Assembly: GCF_001974875.1 (NCBI RefSeq)
Contig: NZ_MTQD01000010.1
Location: forward strand, 62,001 to 126,000
Source: Pseudoalteromonas sp. EB27
GTDB lineage: Bacteria > Pseudomonadota > Gammaproteobacteria > Enterobacterales > Alteromonadaceae
Length of the DNA: 64,000 bases
Reading direction: 5' to 3'
Shown: positions 27,918 to 36,705 of the stretch, in pieces
Layout: each line of letters starts with the position of its first letter
How positions within the stretch are numbered: the stretch's first letter is position 1
Notes under the pieces: generated by a model
Told to the model about the DNA's origin: nothing
Database searches by the model: none
What the model saw: the letters and a program-made list of their open reading frames with translations, nothing else
Program-made: the position numbers and the translations under genes

Positions 27918-29213
27918 TTATGCTTTTATACTCATACCATCGCTGAGTGAATAAAAATAAGCGCGAGTAGCGGGTATTAAGCCAATAATAAAACCTGCAG
28001 CCATAATAACCCCGATTAAGCCCAGTTCATAGTAAGAGAGCATCGTGATATTTACGCTTATACCTGCATGACTTTGTAAGTAACCGCCGGCTGAAAAAAT
28101 AGCTAAATAGTAAAGCGCACTACCTACTAGGCAACCAAGTAAAGTTGTCAGTAATGACTCAATACTTATAAGTGTGAATAAATGCCAAGGGCGAGCACCT
28201 ACCGAACGTAATATAGCAAGTTCTCGACGTCGCTGGCTCAGGTTTGCAAGCAATGTCGTTAGCATGCCAAGTAGGCTAATTAACACGACAACAGCTGAGA
28301 ATAGCAAAAGTATTTTTTCTACTATGGCGAGCATTTCCCATAACTCTTTAAGTGTTACGGTTGGCATAATTCCAAGCAAGGCTTCTGGCTTATATTGATT
28401 TATATTGCGCCTAATTTGTAGTGTGTACAAAGGCGAATTAAATCCCATTAAAAATGCTGTAATTTGCTTTGGATGCCCAACTAGGTTGTTATGTTCGTCA
28501 TGCTCATGCTCATGCTCATGCTCATGCTCATGCTCATGCTCATGCTCATGCTCATGCTCATGCACAAGGCTAGCTTTACCGCCGTGAATTAAATCGATTG
28601 CAGCCAAAGGAATATGCAACGTTTTATCAACAGGCGTGCCTGTAGGGTTTAAAACACCGACGACTTTAAATGGGTTATCGTCATGATGATGAAAGCTGGT
28701 GTTCCCCATGCCGTGCGATATAACAATAGAGGCGTTAAGTTTATAACCTAATTTATTTGCGACTTCACTACCTAGCACCACTTCGTTAATTGCGGCAAAA
28801 GGACGGCCTTTGTTAAAGGTTAAATTTTGTTTTTTCGCAAAGCGATAATGGCTAAAGTAATCAAGTGTTGTGCCTAGTACCGCTTGGCCTTTATGGCTGT
28901 CGCCTAGGCTTATAGGTATACTCCATTTTACGCCTCGCTGACTTGTTATGTATTCGTAACTTTTCCAACTTACGCCGTTATTAGTATGGCCAATTCTAAA
29001 TACTGACGAAAGCAGCAACTGTATATCGCCGGTACGCGCGCCAACAATTAAATCAGTGCCCGAAATAGTATTACTAAAACTACTTTTAGCATCAATTCGT
29101 ACACGCTCAATACTTAAAAGTAGCATTACACTAATTGCGATAGTGAATAATGTAAGCAGTACACTTGCGCGGCGATTTAATAAGCTTTTGTAAGCAAGTT
29201 TAGCGATGATCAT
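27918..29213 (-). CDS. MacB/FtsX-like ABC permease with Glu-His repeat loop
   Basis: The 431-residue protein has one N-terminal helix (about 15-35), a large periplasmic domain and three C-terminal helices (about 290-425), the MacB/LolC/FtsX layout. The periplasmic domain carries an uninterrupted run of about eleven Glu-His pairs near residues 217-240, encoded by a CATGCT tandem repeat, plus other His clusters (FHHHDD). Such a loop would bind Zn, Ni, Cu or similar. The start overlaps the ATPase stop (ATGA), and AGGAG lies upstream. Substrate is unknown; a metal-responsive exporter or lipoprotein mover is possible. Confidence 0.88.
   Translation of the reverse strand: MIIAKLAYKSLLNRRASVLLTLFTIAISVMLLLSIERVRIDAKSSFSNTISGTDLIVGARTGDIQLLLSSVFRIGHTNNGVSWKSYEYITSQRGVKWSIPISLGDSHKGQAVLGTTLDYFSHYRFAKKQNLTFNKGRPFAAINEVVLGSEVANKLGYKLNASIVISHGMGNTSFHHHDDNPFKVVGVLNPTGTPVDKTLHIPLAAIDLIHGGKASLVHEHEHEHEHEHEHEHEHEHEHDEHNNLVGHPKQITAFLMGFNSPLYTLQIRRNINQYKPEALLGIMPTVTLKELWEMLAIVEKILLLFSAVVVLISLLGMLTTLLANLSQRRRELAILRSVGARPWHLFTLISIESLLTTLLGCLVGSALYYLAIFSAGGYLQSHAGISVNITMLSYYELGLIGVIMAAGFIIGLIPATRAYFYSLSDGMSIKA
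28499..28564. repeat. CATGCT hexanucleotide tandem repeat inside the permease gene
   Basis: Ten perfect CATGCT copies (28499-28558) and a partial eleventh encode alternating Glu-His on the minus strand. Because the unit is 6 bp, copy-number slippage would keep the frame and lengthen or shorten the metal-binding loop by whole Glu-His pairs. Confidence 0.95.
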
Positions 29214-29908
29214 ACCTGCTCCTGCAAATTTATAAGGTCAATGGAGCGGTTAAATAAAGGCTTTAGTGTTTCATCGTGGCTCACAAACACCAATGTACTA
29301 TTAGATAACTTTGCTTGCTCAAACAGTAACTTTATAAAGCTCTCACGATTGTTAGTGTCCAGTGCAGATGTGGGTTCATCAGCAATTATTAGTTCAGGGC
29401 TGCCTATGAATGCGCGAGCGGCAGCAACTCGCTGTTGTTGTCCAATACTAAGCTCTGCTACGTTTTTATTGTGGTACTGCGCAGTAAGCCCTAAAGCATT
29501 TAATAACCGTATCGCTTCATTTTGTAAGGCAGCGCTTTTATTTGATGATTGCTTTAATATTTTTTGTTTTCGGATTTTTGAAAACTCACACCCAAGCGTT
29601 ACATTTTCAATAGGTGATAAATAAGGGAGCAAGTTAAAATTTTGAAAAATATAGCCAATGTGATCCGCTCTAAACGCATCACGGGTAGTATTACTTAGTG
29701 TACTGAGGTTTTTATTTAGAATTAACACTTCACCGCTAGTGACAGTGTTAATACCAGCAAGAATCGCTAATAGTGTCGATTTACCAGAGCCACTAGGGCC
29801 ATACAAAAAAATACGCTCGCCTTTTTCAATAACTAGCTCTTTTATGTTGAGCGTGGGAGAGCTATCGCTTTTATGCCACTTAAAAGTAACATTTTTTAGG
29901 TTTATCAT
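29210..29908 (-). CDS. ABC transporter ATP-binding protein, LolD/MacB type
   Basis: The 232-residue ATPase has Walker A GPSGSGKSTLLAI near residue 37, signature LSIGQQQRVAAARA near 152 and Walker B LIIADEPTSALD near 173, followed by FVSHD. It groups by pattern with the LolD/MacB/FtsE export ATPases. The signature has LSIGQ rather than LSGGQ. It overlaps the permease by 4 bp and begins 7 bp after the transferase gene upstream, so all four genes 30986-27403 are likely co-transcribed. Confidence 0.9.
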   Translation of the reverse strand: MINLKNVTFKWHKSDSSPTLNIKELVIEKGERIFLYGPSGSGKSTLLAILAGINTVTSGEVLILNKNLSTLSNTTRDAFRADHIGYIFQNFNLLPYLSPIENVTLGCEFSKIRKQKILKQSSNKSAALQNEAIRLLNALGLTAQYHNKNVAELSIGQQQRVAAARAFIGSPELIIADEPTSALDTNNRESFIKLLFEQAKLSNSTLVFVSHDETLKPLFNRSIDLINLQEQV

Positions 29909-29915
29909 TATTTGG

Positions 29916-30986
29916 TTACCAACCCCAATAGTTTAGATCTTTACGCATTTTTAGTTGTCTTATTATATTTAGTGGTTTGGATTTTAGTTTATCGCTACTT
30001 TGTAAAAATTCATTAGCTGCATTTAATACGCGCTGGCTAGATTGACCATCGGTATATGGATGAAGTTCCTGGCAATAGCTTTCAATACTTTGCATTAAAT
30101 CACTAGGTTTAGTAAGCGCATGTTCAATAGCTGCTTCTACTTCATCAGCATCGGTAATATCAAGTAAATGAGGAAGTGGTTTTTGATTGCAAAATGTTAC
30201 TACCGGTTTACGTAGTAGTAAAAACATTAAAAGAACTGACGAAGTATCGCACAGCATAACATCGGCAGCTTGCAGTAACGGCAAGACGTTATCGGTTTCA
30301 ATAAATGTTAGGTTTTCGCTACTCAACGCTTTGTATTTATTAACCCATTCGGTAGGCATTTTAGGATGAAATTGCATCAAAATACGCCACTTACCTTGTT
30401 TACTAAAATGTTTTATTTGCTCATATAATTTAGGAGCAAGTGACAGCTTTCGTGAGAAAGTAGAGCATATAAGTAAAGTAGGGCGAGAGTCGTCACTTAC
30501 ATAAGGATTATTTGAAGTATTGCTAAAAAGTGGATCGAGCGTTGGCCAGCCAGTTTCAGTTACTTTAAAGAAACCATGCTGCTTAGCTAGCTCTTTAAAT
30601 CGGGTTGTTGTATTTGGACCTTGCGTACAATATAAATCGTAACAACCACGAATAGTAAAATGCCCACGATTACCTTCAGAGCTGCGCTTTTCAGAGTTAA
30701 AACCATGAAATACAGCTACTTTTTTACCCGGAATAAAGCTCGGTACTATATTGCCCGGTATAAATGTAATGTTTGGAGACCAGCTCTTAACATCTTTTAT
30801 GGTATGTAAACGCTGCTCGTTTGTGGTTAAAAAATCGGGGTTTACTTCGCTACCAGCTAAAAACCAGCGTACTTCACCACCATATGCCAATATTTGCGCC
30901 TGCAAAGGTCTCAAGATAGCGTATGAATAATTCTGAGAAATATACATCAAGTATTTTTTATTTTTAGTGGCAGTTAAGTAGTTCAA
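29916..30986 (-). CDS. CDP-glycerol glycerophosphotransferase-like protein
   Basis: The 356-residue product resembles the C-terminal catalytic part of TagB/TagF-type transferases. Supporting segments are VAVFHGFNSEKRS, DLYCTQGPNTTTRFKEL, VTETGWPTLDPLF and the acceptor/donor-site-like LLQAADVMLCDTSSVLLMFLL. It probably adds phospho-linked glycerol or a related group to a surface glycan, but Gram-negative members are poorly characterised. The start is a TTG at 30986 with AGGAG five bases upstream; the later ATG (codon 14) has no ribosome site. It is first in the ABC-exporter unit. Confidence 0.82.
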   Translation of the reverse strand: MNYLTATKNKKYLMYISQNYSYAILRPLQAQILAYGGEVRWFLAGSEVNPDFLTTNEQRLHTIKDVKSWSPNITFIPGNIVPSFIPGKKVAVFHGFNSEKRSSEGNRGHFTIRGCYDLYCTQGPNTTTRFKELAKQHGFFKVTETGWPTLDPLFSNTSNNPYVSDDSRPTLLICSTFSRKLSLAPKLYEQIKHFSKQGKWRILMQFHPKMPTEWVNKYKALSSENLTFIETDNVLPLLQAADVMLCDTSSVLLMFLLLRKPVVTFCNQKPLPHLLDITDADEVEAAIEHALTKPSDLMQSIESYCQELHPYTDGQSSQRVLNAANEFLQSSDKLKSKPLNIIRQLKMRKDLNYWGW

Positions 30987-31164
30987 GCTATCTCCTCAGG
31001 CTGGTTAGCATATCAAGTTTACCCCATTGCGACTTGCTTATAAATATATGCCTTTATTTGTTTTAAGCATCCGATTGAGCTTTGAGGTTGGCTAGATTAT
31101 TATACAGCCCATATAACCCCATACCATACTTTGCTCAAAGAGCATCCCTAACCCCGGAGATAGC

Positions 31165-32268
31165 ATGACTAGCTATAAAGTTTTAGACGTAAACGATGAT
31201 TTACCCATTCGTACCAAAGGTGAAGTACACAGCGGTAAAGTTCGTTCAGTTTATTGGTTAACTGATGAAGACAGCGCACGATTAATTAAAGACAAAGGCT
31301 ACCAAGTACCGACAGGTACTGAACTTGCTATTATGGTTATTTCAGACCGAATTTCTGCATTTGATTGCATTTGGCAAGGCGAAAATGGTTTAAATGGCGT
31401 ACCAGGTAAAGGTATAGCGTTAAACTCAGTGGCAGCCCATTGGTTTAAGTTATTTGATAAAGCAGGCCTTGCGGGTAATCATATTGTTGATATTCCACAT
31501 CCGTATGTGTGGATTGTACGCAAAGCCAGTACAGTAAAAGTAGAGGCAATTGCTCGCCAATATATTACGGGTAGCATGTGGCGTGACTACGCTAAAGGCA
31601 TACGTAACTTTTGTGGTATTGACTTGCCTGAAGGCTTAAAAGCGAACCAAAAGCTTGATAACGTTTTAATTACGCCATCAACAAAAGGTATTATTAAAGG
31701 CGTTGCTGATATTCCGCCAGTTGATGATGTAAATATTACTCGCGCTAACATTACTAATAACTTAGACGTATTTAACTTTAAATCGGTAGATGACGTAACC
31801 AAATACGAAAAGCTGTTAGTTGAAGGTTTTAAATTAATTAGTGATGAACTAGCGAAGCTTGGCCAAATTTTTGTAGATACGAAATTTGAGTTTGGTTATG
31901 TAGAGGATTTAAATGGCGCGCAACAACTTATATATATTGATGAAGTAGGCACGCCTGATTCGTCACGCATTTGGGATGAAGCTGCATACAAAAACGGTAA
32001 AATTGTTGAAAATTCTAAAGAGGGTTTTCGACAATTGCTTATTAATAATGTGCCAGAGAGTGACGTATTATTAAATAAAGATCGCATGAGTGAGCGTGAG
32101 CAATTAGCTAAAGATTATATTTTACCAGAATCAGTAATGCTTGAAGTGTCAAACACCTATGTTGGTATAGCGAGCAAAATTGTAGGCAGAGATATTGTGA
32201 TCCCTAAAGATCCTCGCCAAGAAGTAATTACTATTTTAGATAACGATTACGGATTAATTGTTAAATAG
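31165..32268 (+). CDS. purC: Phosphoribosylaminoimidazole-succinocarboxamide synthase, long form
   Basis: PurC ligates aspartate to CAIR in purine synthesis. The 367-residue protein is well over 100 residues longer than the E. coli enzyme (237) but has the SAICAR synthetase motifs [31 protein letters not shown] and [15 protein letters not shown]. The extra length lies mainly in the C-terminal third. Long forms are known in some marine gammaproteobacteria. CGGAG lies upstream of ATG 31165. It is divergent from the transferase gene. Confidence 0.94.
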   Translation: MTSYKVLDVNDDLPIRTKGEVHSGKVRSVYWLTDEDSARLIKDKGYQVPTGTELAIMVISDRISAFDCIWQGENGLNGVPGKGIALNSVAAHWFKLFDKAGLAGNHIVDIPHPYVWIVRKASTVKVEAIARQYITGSMWRDYAKGIRNFCGIDLPEGLKANQKLDNVLITPSTKGIIKGVADIPPVDDVNITRANITNNLDVFNFKSVDDVTKYEKLLVEGFKLISDELAKLGQIFVDTKFEFGYVEDLNGAQQLIYIDEVGTPDSSRIWDEAAYKNGKIVENSKEGFRQLLINNVPESDVLLNKDRMSEREQLAKDYILPESVMLEVSNTYVGIASKIVGRDIVIPKDPRQEVITILDNDYGLIVK

Positions 32269-32288
32269 CAGCACTTAAGTGCTAACAA

Positions 32289-32325
32289 AGCCAGTAACTA
32301 AGTCTTTATTTTTAGTTACTGGGCT
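32289..32325 (+). terminator. Probable terminator after purC
   Basis: AGCCAGTAACTA and TAGTTACTGGGCT pair with one bulged base and are followed by ATAATTCTTG. The T-tract is weak. A 14-bp palindrome AGCACTTAAGTGCT at 32270-32283 lies just before it. Confidence 0.5.
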
Positions 32326-32390
32326 ATAATTCTTGCAATTAGTGCTCGTCTCTAATTAACTTAACCTAACATTAATATTTAGGTGTTGTT

Positions 32391-33053
32391 ATGTTTGAGC
32401 GGGCATTGCAAAAGTTTGCTAAAAGACATTGTTTTTTAGCTATAGGTTTGTTTTTTAGTCAGTTTGCTTTAAGTGCAAATATTGAATTAGTAATAGAGGA
32501 TCAACACGGCCAAAAGTTATCAGGTGCAGTGGTTGAGCTTAATGTTGCTGATAAGCAAGCCACACCATCAAATTTGCCCACTGCCATAATGGATCAAGTC
32601 CATAAGCAGTTTTTACCCGAATTATTAGTTGTACAACAGGGTCAAAAAGTTAACTTTCCTAACAGCGATAATATTCGCCATCATGTTTATTCTTTTTCAC
32701 AAGCTAAGCCTTTTCAACTAAGATTATATTCAGGGCAACCAAAAGAGCCCATTACGTTTGAGCAACAAGGGGTTGTTGTTTTAGGGTGTAATATTCATGA
32801 CTCTATGGTTGGCTATATCTATGTAGCGAGTAGTGAATCCGTATATAAAACAGATAAAAAAGGCTATGTTAGTTTGCCTATTAATATACTGCCTGCACAA
32901 GTGAGTGTGTGGCACCCTTTACAAACAGCGCCATTGGAGAATAAAAAAATTATAACAATCAATTCTCAAAAAAAGTTACAGATAACAGTAAACACATCGA
33001 CCCCAGCACCTAGAAATACTTTTGGTAGTAAGTTTAAGGCTGGTAATGACTAA
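32391..33053 (+). CDS. Exported cupredoxin-like protein (methylamine-utilisation type)
   Basis: The 220-residue protein has a signal peptide (LAIGLFFSQFALSANIEL) and a cupredoxin fold at about 25-145. The type-1 copper ligands can be read as His in NIRHHVYSF and the cluster Cys-His-Met in VLGCNIHDSMVGY. An Ig-like/carboxypeptidase-regulatory segment follows. Similar proteins are labelled methylamine utilisation proteins, but no methylamine pathway genes are near. It is first in a four-gene operon; its end overlaps the GGDEF-EAL gene by 8 bp. It may sense or carry redox equivalents in the periplasm. Confidence 0.85.
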   Translation: MFERALQKFAKRHCFLAIGLFFSQFALSANIELVIEDQHGQKLSGAVVELNVADKQATPSNLPTAIMDQVHKQFLPELLVVQQGQKVNFPNSDNIRHHVYSFSQAKPFQLRLYSGQPKEPITFEQQGVVVLGCNIHDSMVGYIYVASSESVYKTDKKGYVSLPINILPAQVSVWHPLQTAPLENKKIITINSQKKLQITVNTSTPAPRNTFGSKFKAGND

Positions 33054-35361
33054 TAGTTTACGAAATCGCATAACCATTTTATGTGTTGGCTTAGTGTTAT
33101 TAACCACTATGGTCAGCTTGTTTAGTTTTTGGTGGTCTACGAGTAAGTTTCAAGAAGAAAAAGTAAATCAAGACATTACCGTAGCGCAAAATGTTTATAA
33201 GCAATATTTAAAATCAAAAGAAAGCCTACTACTAACCGCAGCAAAAGTACTCACCTCCGACTTTGGTTTTAAGCAAGCTGTAGCAACGCGAGATGCCGGG
33301 ACAATAAGCAGTGTGTTGTTTAATCATAGTCAGCGTATTGATGCCGAATTAATGCTGCTACTTGATTTATCGGGTAGGCTAATTTCCGCCAATACTGACG
33401 AAGACGCTTTTGCACATAACTTAAAGCCGTTAATGGAAGAGCTTTTAAGTGCGCCAGAAGAGTCTAGTTTTGTGGTGCTAAATAACGAGCTTTACCAAAT
33501 TATTTTATTACCCGTAAGAGCGCCACGTACAGTGGCCTATAGTTTGGTAGGCTTTAAAATTGACGACAATGTAGCGAATGAACTAAAAAGCTTAACGGGC
33601 ATGGATGTAAGCTTTATAGGCAGTGCTGATGATATTGTTATTAGCTCATTAGCTAATCGCCCAGAGCCATTTGAACCCGTTAATTACTTTAATACAGTGA
33701 CTACATCACGCTTTTTGGGGGAGTACTCAGTGTATCGTAATCGCGATATAAATTTACCATCCCTGCTAACTCACCCCATTATTATTTTACTAAGTGCCGA
33801 TTTAACTCAAAGCTATAGCGACTTCGAAAAACTTCTTTTTACACTCATTATATTAGCTATTTTAACTATGTTTGTAGGTGTTATTACTAGCAGTTTATTT
33901 GCTAATAACTTAACGACACCGCTAACCCAGCTCGCTGTTATTGCAAGGCAATTTGCCCAAGGTAATTATACTTTTGAATTTAAAGGGCAAAAGCAAACTA
34001 CAGAAATAGCCACCTTAGTTGCCGCGTTTGATAGCATGGGTAATGATATTAATCAGCGTGAACAGCAAATTAGTTTTCAAGCCAGACACGATTCCCTAAC
34101 AGGCTTTTATAATCGCTCGGCAATGCTTGAGGTGCTTGATGATGAGTTAGATATATCAGCCGAGTACACGCTCGTTGCAATAGATATAAAAGGTCTTCGT
34201 CATATAAACGATAAGCTGGGTCCGCGTATTGGTGATGACTGCCTAAAGGCGGTTGCTTGCAGAATAAGTGAGTTTTCGGATGAGTTAGGGGGCTTTCATG
34301 CTCGTATTGGCGGCGATGAGTTTTTAACTGTGTTTCCGACTGCGGCAGCGCGCGAGCAAAAAAGCGGTATTGTAGGATTAATGGCTCAATTACAAGCTTG
34401 TTACACCATTCAAACACTCAAAATTAATTTACGTTTTAGTGCGGGCATTGTGCAGTATCCTACACAAGGAATTGCAAGTGATGACTTAATGCGCCGCGTG
34501 CTAATTGCTGTTGAGAGTGCAGCCAACACACAAGAGAGCATACATTACTATCAAAATGGTGAAGACGAGGCGCACTTAGAGCGCTTAATAATGCTTGATG
34601 AATTAAAGCAGGCTATTAGTGATGATGATGGTCAGCTATTTATGACCTATCAGCCAAAATTACACATGAAAACGCAAAAAATAGATAAAGTTGAGTCACT
34701 TATTCGCTGGCAGCGAAAAGATGGTAGCTGGGTTAATCCTGAACTGTTTATTGACTTAGCTGAGCAGTCGGGCCTTATTGTTGAGCTTACTGGGTGGGTT
34801 GTTAATACGGTTGTAGCACAAGTAGCTGATTGGCAGTCTAAAAATATAAACTTACAGGCTGCAATAAATGTATCTGCGCAAGACATAGCATTTCCGGGCT
34901 TTCATGCTGCATTAGTTCGTACGCTTAAAAAGTACAAAGTAGATCCTAAGCTGATCACTATTGAGCTTACTGAGCGCGATATGATCGAAAACGAAGAAAA
35001 AGGTATTAAAGCGCTCGAAAACCTAAAGGCAATTGGCGTTAAAATATCATTAGATGATTATGGTGTAGGGCAAACATCACTTGGTCGATTAAAAATGTTA
35101 CCGATTGATGAGCTTAAGCTAGATAAGTGCTTTATCCTAAAACTTGATGAATCGCAAAAAGATCAATTTATAGTGCAATCATCAATTACGTTGGGGCATC
35201 AGCTAGGTTTCTCGGTTGTAGCTGAGGGGGTTGAAACAATTGGCTCATTAAATTTACTTAGAGGTATGCAGTGTGACCATGCACAAGGCTATTACTTAAG
35301 TAGGCCTTTAAAAGCAGAACTATTAGAAGAATGGCTGGAGGAATACTATGAAAAAAATTAA
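33046..35361 (+). CDS. Transmembrane HAMP-GGDEF-EAL c-di-GMP enzyme
   Basis: The 771-residue protein has a helix at about 8-28, a periplasmic sensor of dCACHE-like layout (30-245), a second helix (250-275), HAMP (275-330), GGDEF (345-500) and EAL (515-765). The GGDEF motif at 422-426 is intact and the first metal Asp is kept (AIDIKG). The I-site is absent. All EAL catalytic motifs are present: ESLIRW, INVSAQD, ELTERD, LDDYG, LKLDK and AEGVET. Phosphodiesterase activity is likely and cyclase activity possible. ATG 33046 is preferred because it overlaps the upstream stop by 8 bp; initiation at 33022 would add eight residues. Confidence 0.92.
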   Translation: MTNSLRNRITILCVGLVLLTTMVSLFSFWWSTSKFQEEKVNQDITVAQNVYKQYLKSKESLLLTAAKVLTSDFGFKQAVATRDAGTISSVLFNHSQRIDAELMLLLDLSGRLISANTDEDAFAHNLKPLMEELLSAPEESSFVVLNNELYQIILLPVRAPRTVAYSLVGFKIDDNVANELKSLTGMDVSFIGSADDIVISSLANRPEPFEPVNYFNTVTTSRFLGEYSVYRNRDINLPSLLTHPIIILLSADLTQSYSDFEKLLFTLIILAILTMFVGVITSSLFANNLTTPLTQLAVIARQFAQGNYTFEFKGQKQTTEIATLVAAFDSMGNDINQREQQISFQARHDSLTGFYNRSAMLEVLDDELDISAEYTLVAIDIKGLRHINDKLGPRIGDDCLKAVACRISEFSDELGGFHARIGGDEFLTVFPTAAAREQKSGIVGLMAQLQACYTIQTLKINLRFSAGIVQYPTQGIASDDLMRRVLIAVESAANTQESIHYYQNGEDEAHLERLIMLDELKQAISDDDGQLFMTYQPKLHMKTQKIDKVESLIRWQRKDGSWVNPELFIDLAEQSGLIVELTGWVVNTVVAQVADWQSKNINLQAAINVSAQDIAFPGFHAALVRTLKKYKVDPKLITIELTERDMIENEEKGIKALENLKAIGVKISLDDYGVGQTSLGRLKMLPIDELKLDKCFILKLDESQKDQFIVQSSITLGHQLGFSVVAEGVETIGSLNLLRGMQCDHAQGYYLSRPLKAELLEEWLEEYYEKN

Positions 35362-36181
35362 ATACTTATTAGCAAGTTTGTTTTTAATAATTAGTGTACC
35401 GAGCATTGCAAGCAATGGAAAACTGCTAGCTACGCCGGGAGTTTCTCAAATTGAAGGCAGTGGCGGCGGCGGAATTGTACCTTGGGCGCAGCTTGCCGGA
35501 TATGCCAGCGAGGATGAGTTTTCTGTAAATGGTTTTTGTAGCCGCGCAGATGTAACCGACTACACACTTGATGTATGTGGTGCACAGCTTAATTTATTTA
35601 ATAGAATAGAGCTTAGCTATGCTCAACAACGATTTGATGTACCCGCGCTTGATACCGAAATAGAGCAATCTATCACGGGTGCTAAAATTCGTTTATACGG
35701 TGATATAGTTTACAGCGATTGGCCACAATTAAGCTTAGGTTTACAACATAAATCACTCGATGATGGTTCAGTAGCAACACTTGTAGGTGCACAAGACACT
35801 AGCGGCACTGACTACTACCTCGCTGCTAGTAAATTACATTTAGGGGCTATTGCTGGTTATAACTGGTTTTGGAACGTAACTACACGATACAGCGAAGCTA
35901 ATCAACTTGGTTTACTTGGCTACGGTGGAGAAAATGGTAGCAGTGAAGTGCTATTTGAAGGCAGTACAGCTATATTTTTTAGTCGCGAAGTAGCCGTAGG
36001 TGTTGAGTATCGTCAAAAATCAAATAACTTAAACTTAGGCGAACAAGATTGGAAAGACTTATTTGTAGCATGGATGCCTAATAAGCACGTAAGTGTGACA
36101 GCGGCTTACCTTGATTTAGGAAGCATTGCAGGGGCTGACGATCAAACAGGTTGGTATTTATCGGTAACAGGATATTGGTAA
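35348..36181 (+). CDS. DUF3034 outer-membrane-like protein
   Basis: The 277-residue product has a signal peptide (KYLLASLFLIISVPSIAS) and then a pattern of alternating hydrophobic residues with a C-terminal aromatic (VTGYW), typical of outer-membrane beta-barrels. It matches the DUF3034 pattern (NGKLLATPGVSQIEGSGGGG). It overlaps the GGDEF-EAL gene by 14 bp and the haemoglobin gene by 1 bp, so it is an integral part of this operon. Function is unknown; a porin or anchor for its exported neighbours would fit. Confidence 0.82.
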   Translation: MKKIKYLLASLFLIISVPSIASNGKLLATPGVSQIEGSGGGGIVPWAQLAGYASEDEFSVNGFCSRADVTDYTLDVCGAQLNLFNRIELSYAQQRFDVPALDTEIEQSITGAKIRLYGDIVYSDWPQLSLGLQHKSLDDGSVATLVGAQDTSGTDYYLAASKLHLGAIAGYNWFWNVTTRYSEANQLGLLGYGGENGSSEVLFEGSTAIFFSREVAVGVEYRQKSNNLNLGEQDWKDLFVAWMPNKHVSVTAAYLDLGSIAGADDQTGWYLSVTGYW

Positions 36182-36600
36182 TGAAAAGCGTTGGTATTTT
36201 TATAGTATGCGTAGGATTGCTTTGTAGTTGTGCTAGCTCAACACAATTATCGCTTTATCAAAAGCTCGATGGTAAAGCGGGGATAGGCAGAATTGTTGAT
36301 AGCTTTATCTATCAAATAGGTAATGACGAGCAGATAATTCATTACTTTGAACACAGCAATATAGCGTACTTTCGCCAAGGGTTTATTACTCATATGTGTA
36401 TGTTAGTAGAAGGCCCATGTACATACGATGGCGACTCTATGGTAGCAATCCATACAGGTATGCATATTACAGAGAAAGACTTTAATCATGTGGTTGATTT
36501 ACTTATAAATGCAATGAATGAGCAGAACATTAGCCATAGTTTGCAAAACGATATTCTCTCTAGAATGGCACCACTTCGTGGTGAAATTATAAAAATGTAG
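36181..36600 (+). CDS. Lipoprotein truncated haemoglobin, group 1
   Basis: The 139-residue protein is a trHbN-like globin (about residues 25-139) with proximal His91 in GDSMVAIHTGMHI, preceded by EGPCTYDG, the family GPxxYxG turn. The N-terminus has a lipoprotein signal ending LLCSC, making Cys17 the likely lipidated residue, so the globin would be outside the cytoplasm. Most truncated globins are cytoplasmic. ATG 36181 overlaps the DUF3034 stop (TAATG). It could bind O2, NO or peroxide at the cell envelope, near the cupredoxin and the sensor of the same operon. Confidence 0.88.
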   Translation: MKSVGIFIVCVGLLCSCASSTQLSLYQKLDGKAGIGRIVDSFIYQIGNDEQIIHYFEHSNIAYFRQGFITHMCMLVEGPCTYDGDSMVAIHTGMHITEKDFNHVVDLLINAMNEQNISHSLQNDILSRMAPLRGEIIKM

Positions 36601-36705
36601 CCATAAAGGCTTTAAAGTAATTATTAAGTAAAGGGAACCTTGCTTTGATGTCATTGTCCACTTAGAATTATTTCATAAAAACAATAATTGGCAAATATAG
36701 CTTGT

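Noticed and set aside
28405..28587. Plus-strand open frame with a long Cys-Ser repeat
   Set aside because: It is the antisense reading of the CATGCT repeat inside the ABC permease gene, with no ribosome site and no similarity to a known protein type.
30987..31164. Purine riboswitch upstream of purC
   Set aside because: I find no conserved purine-aptamer loops or expression-platform hairpin in this 178-bp gap.
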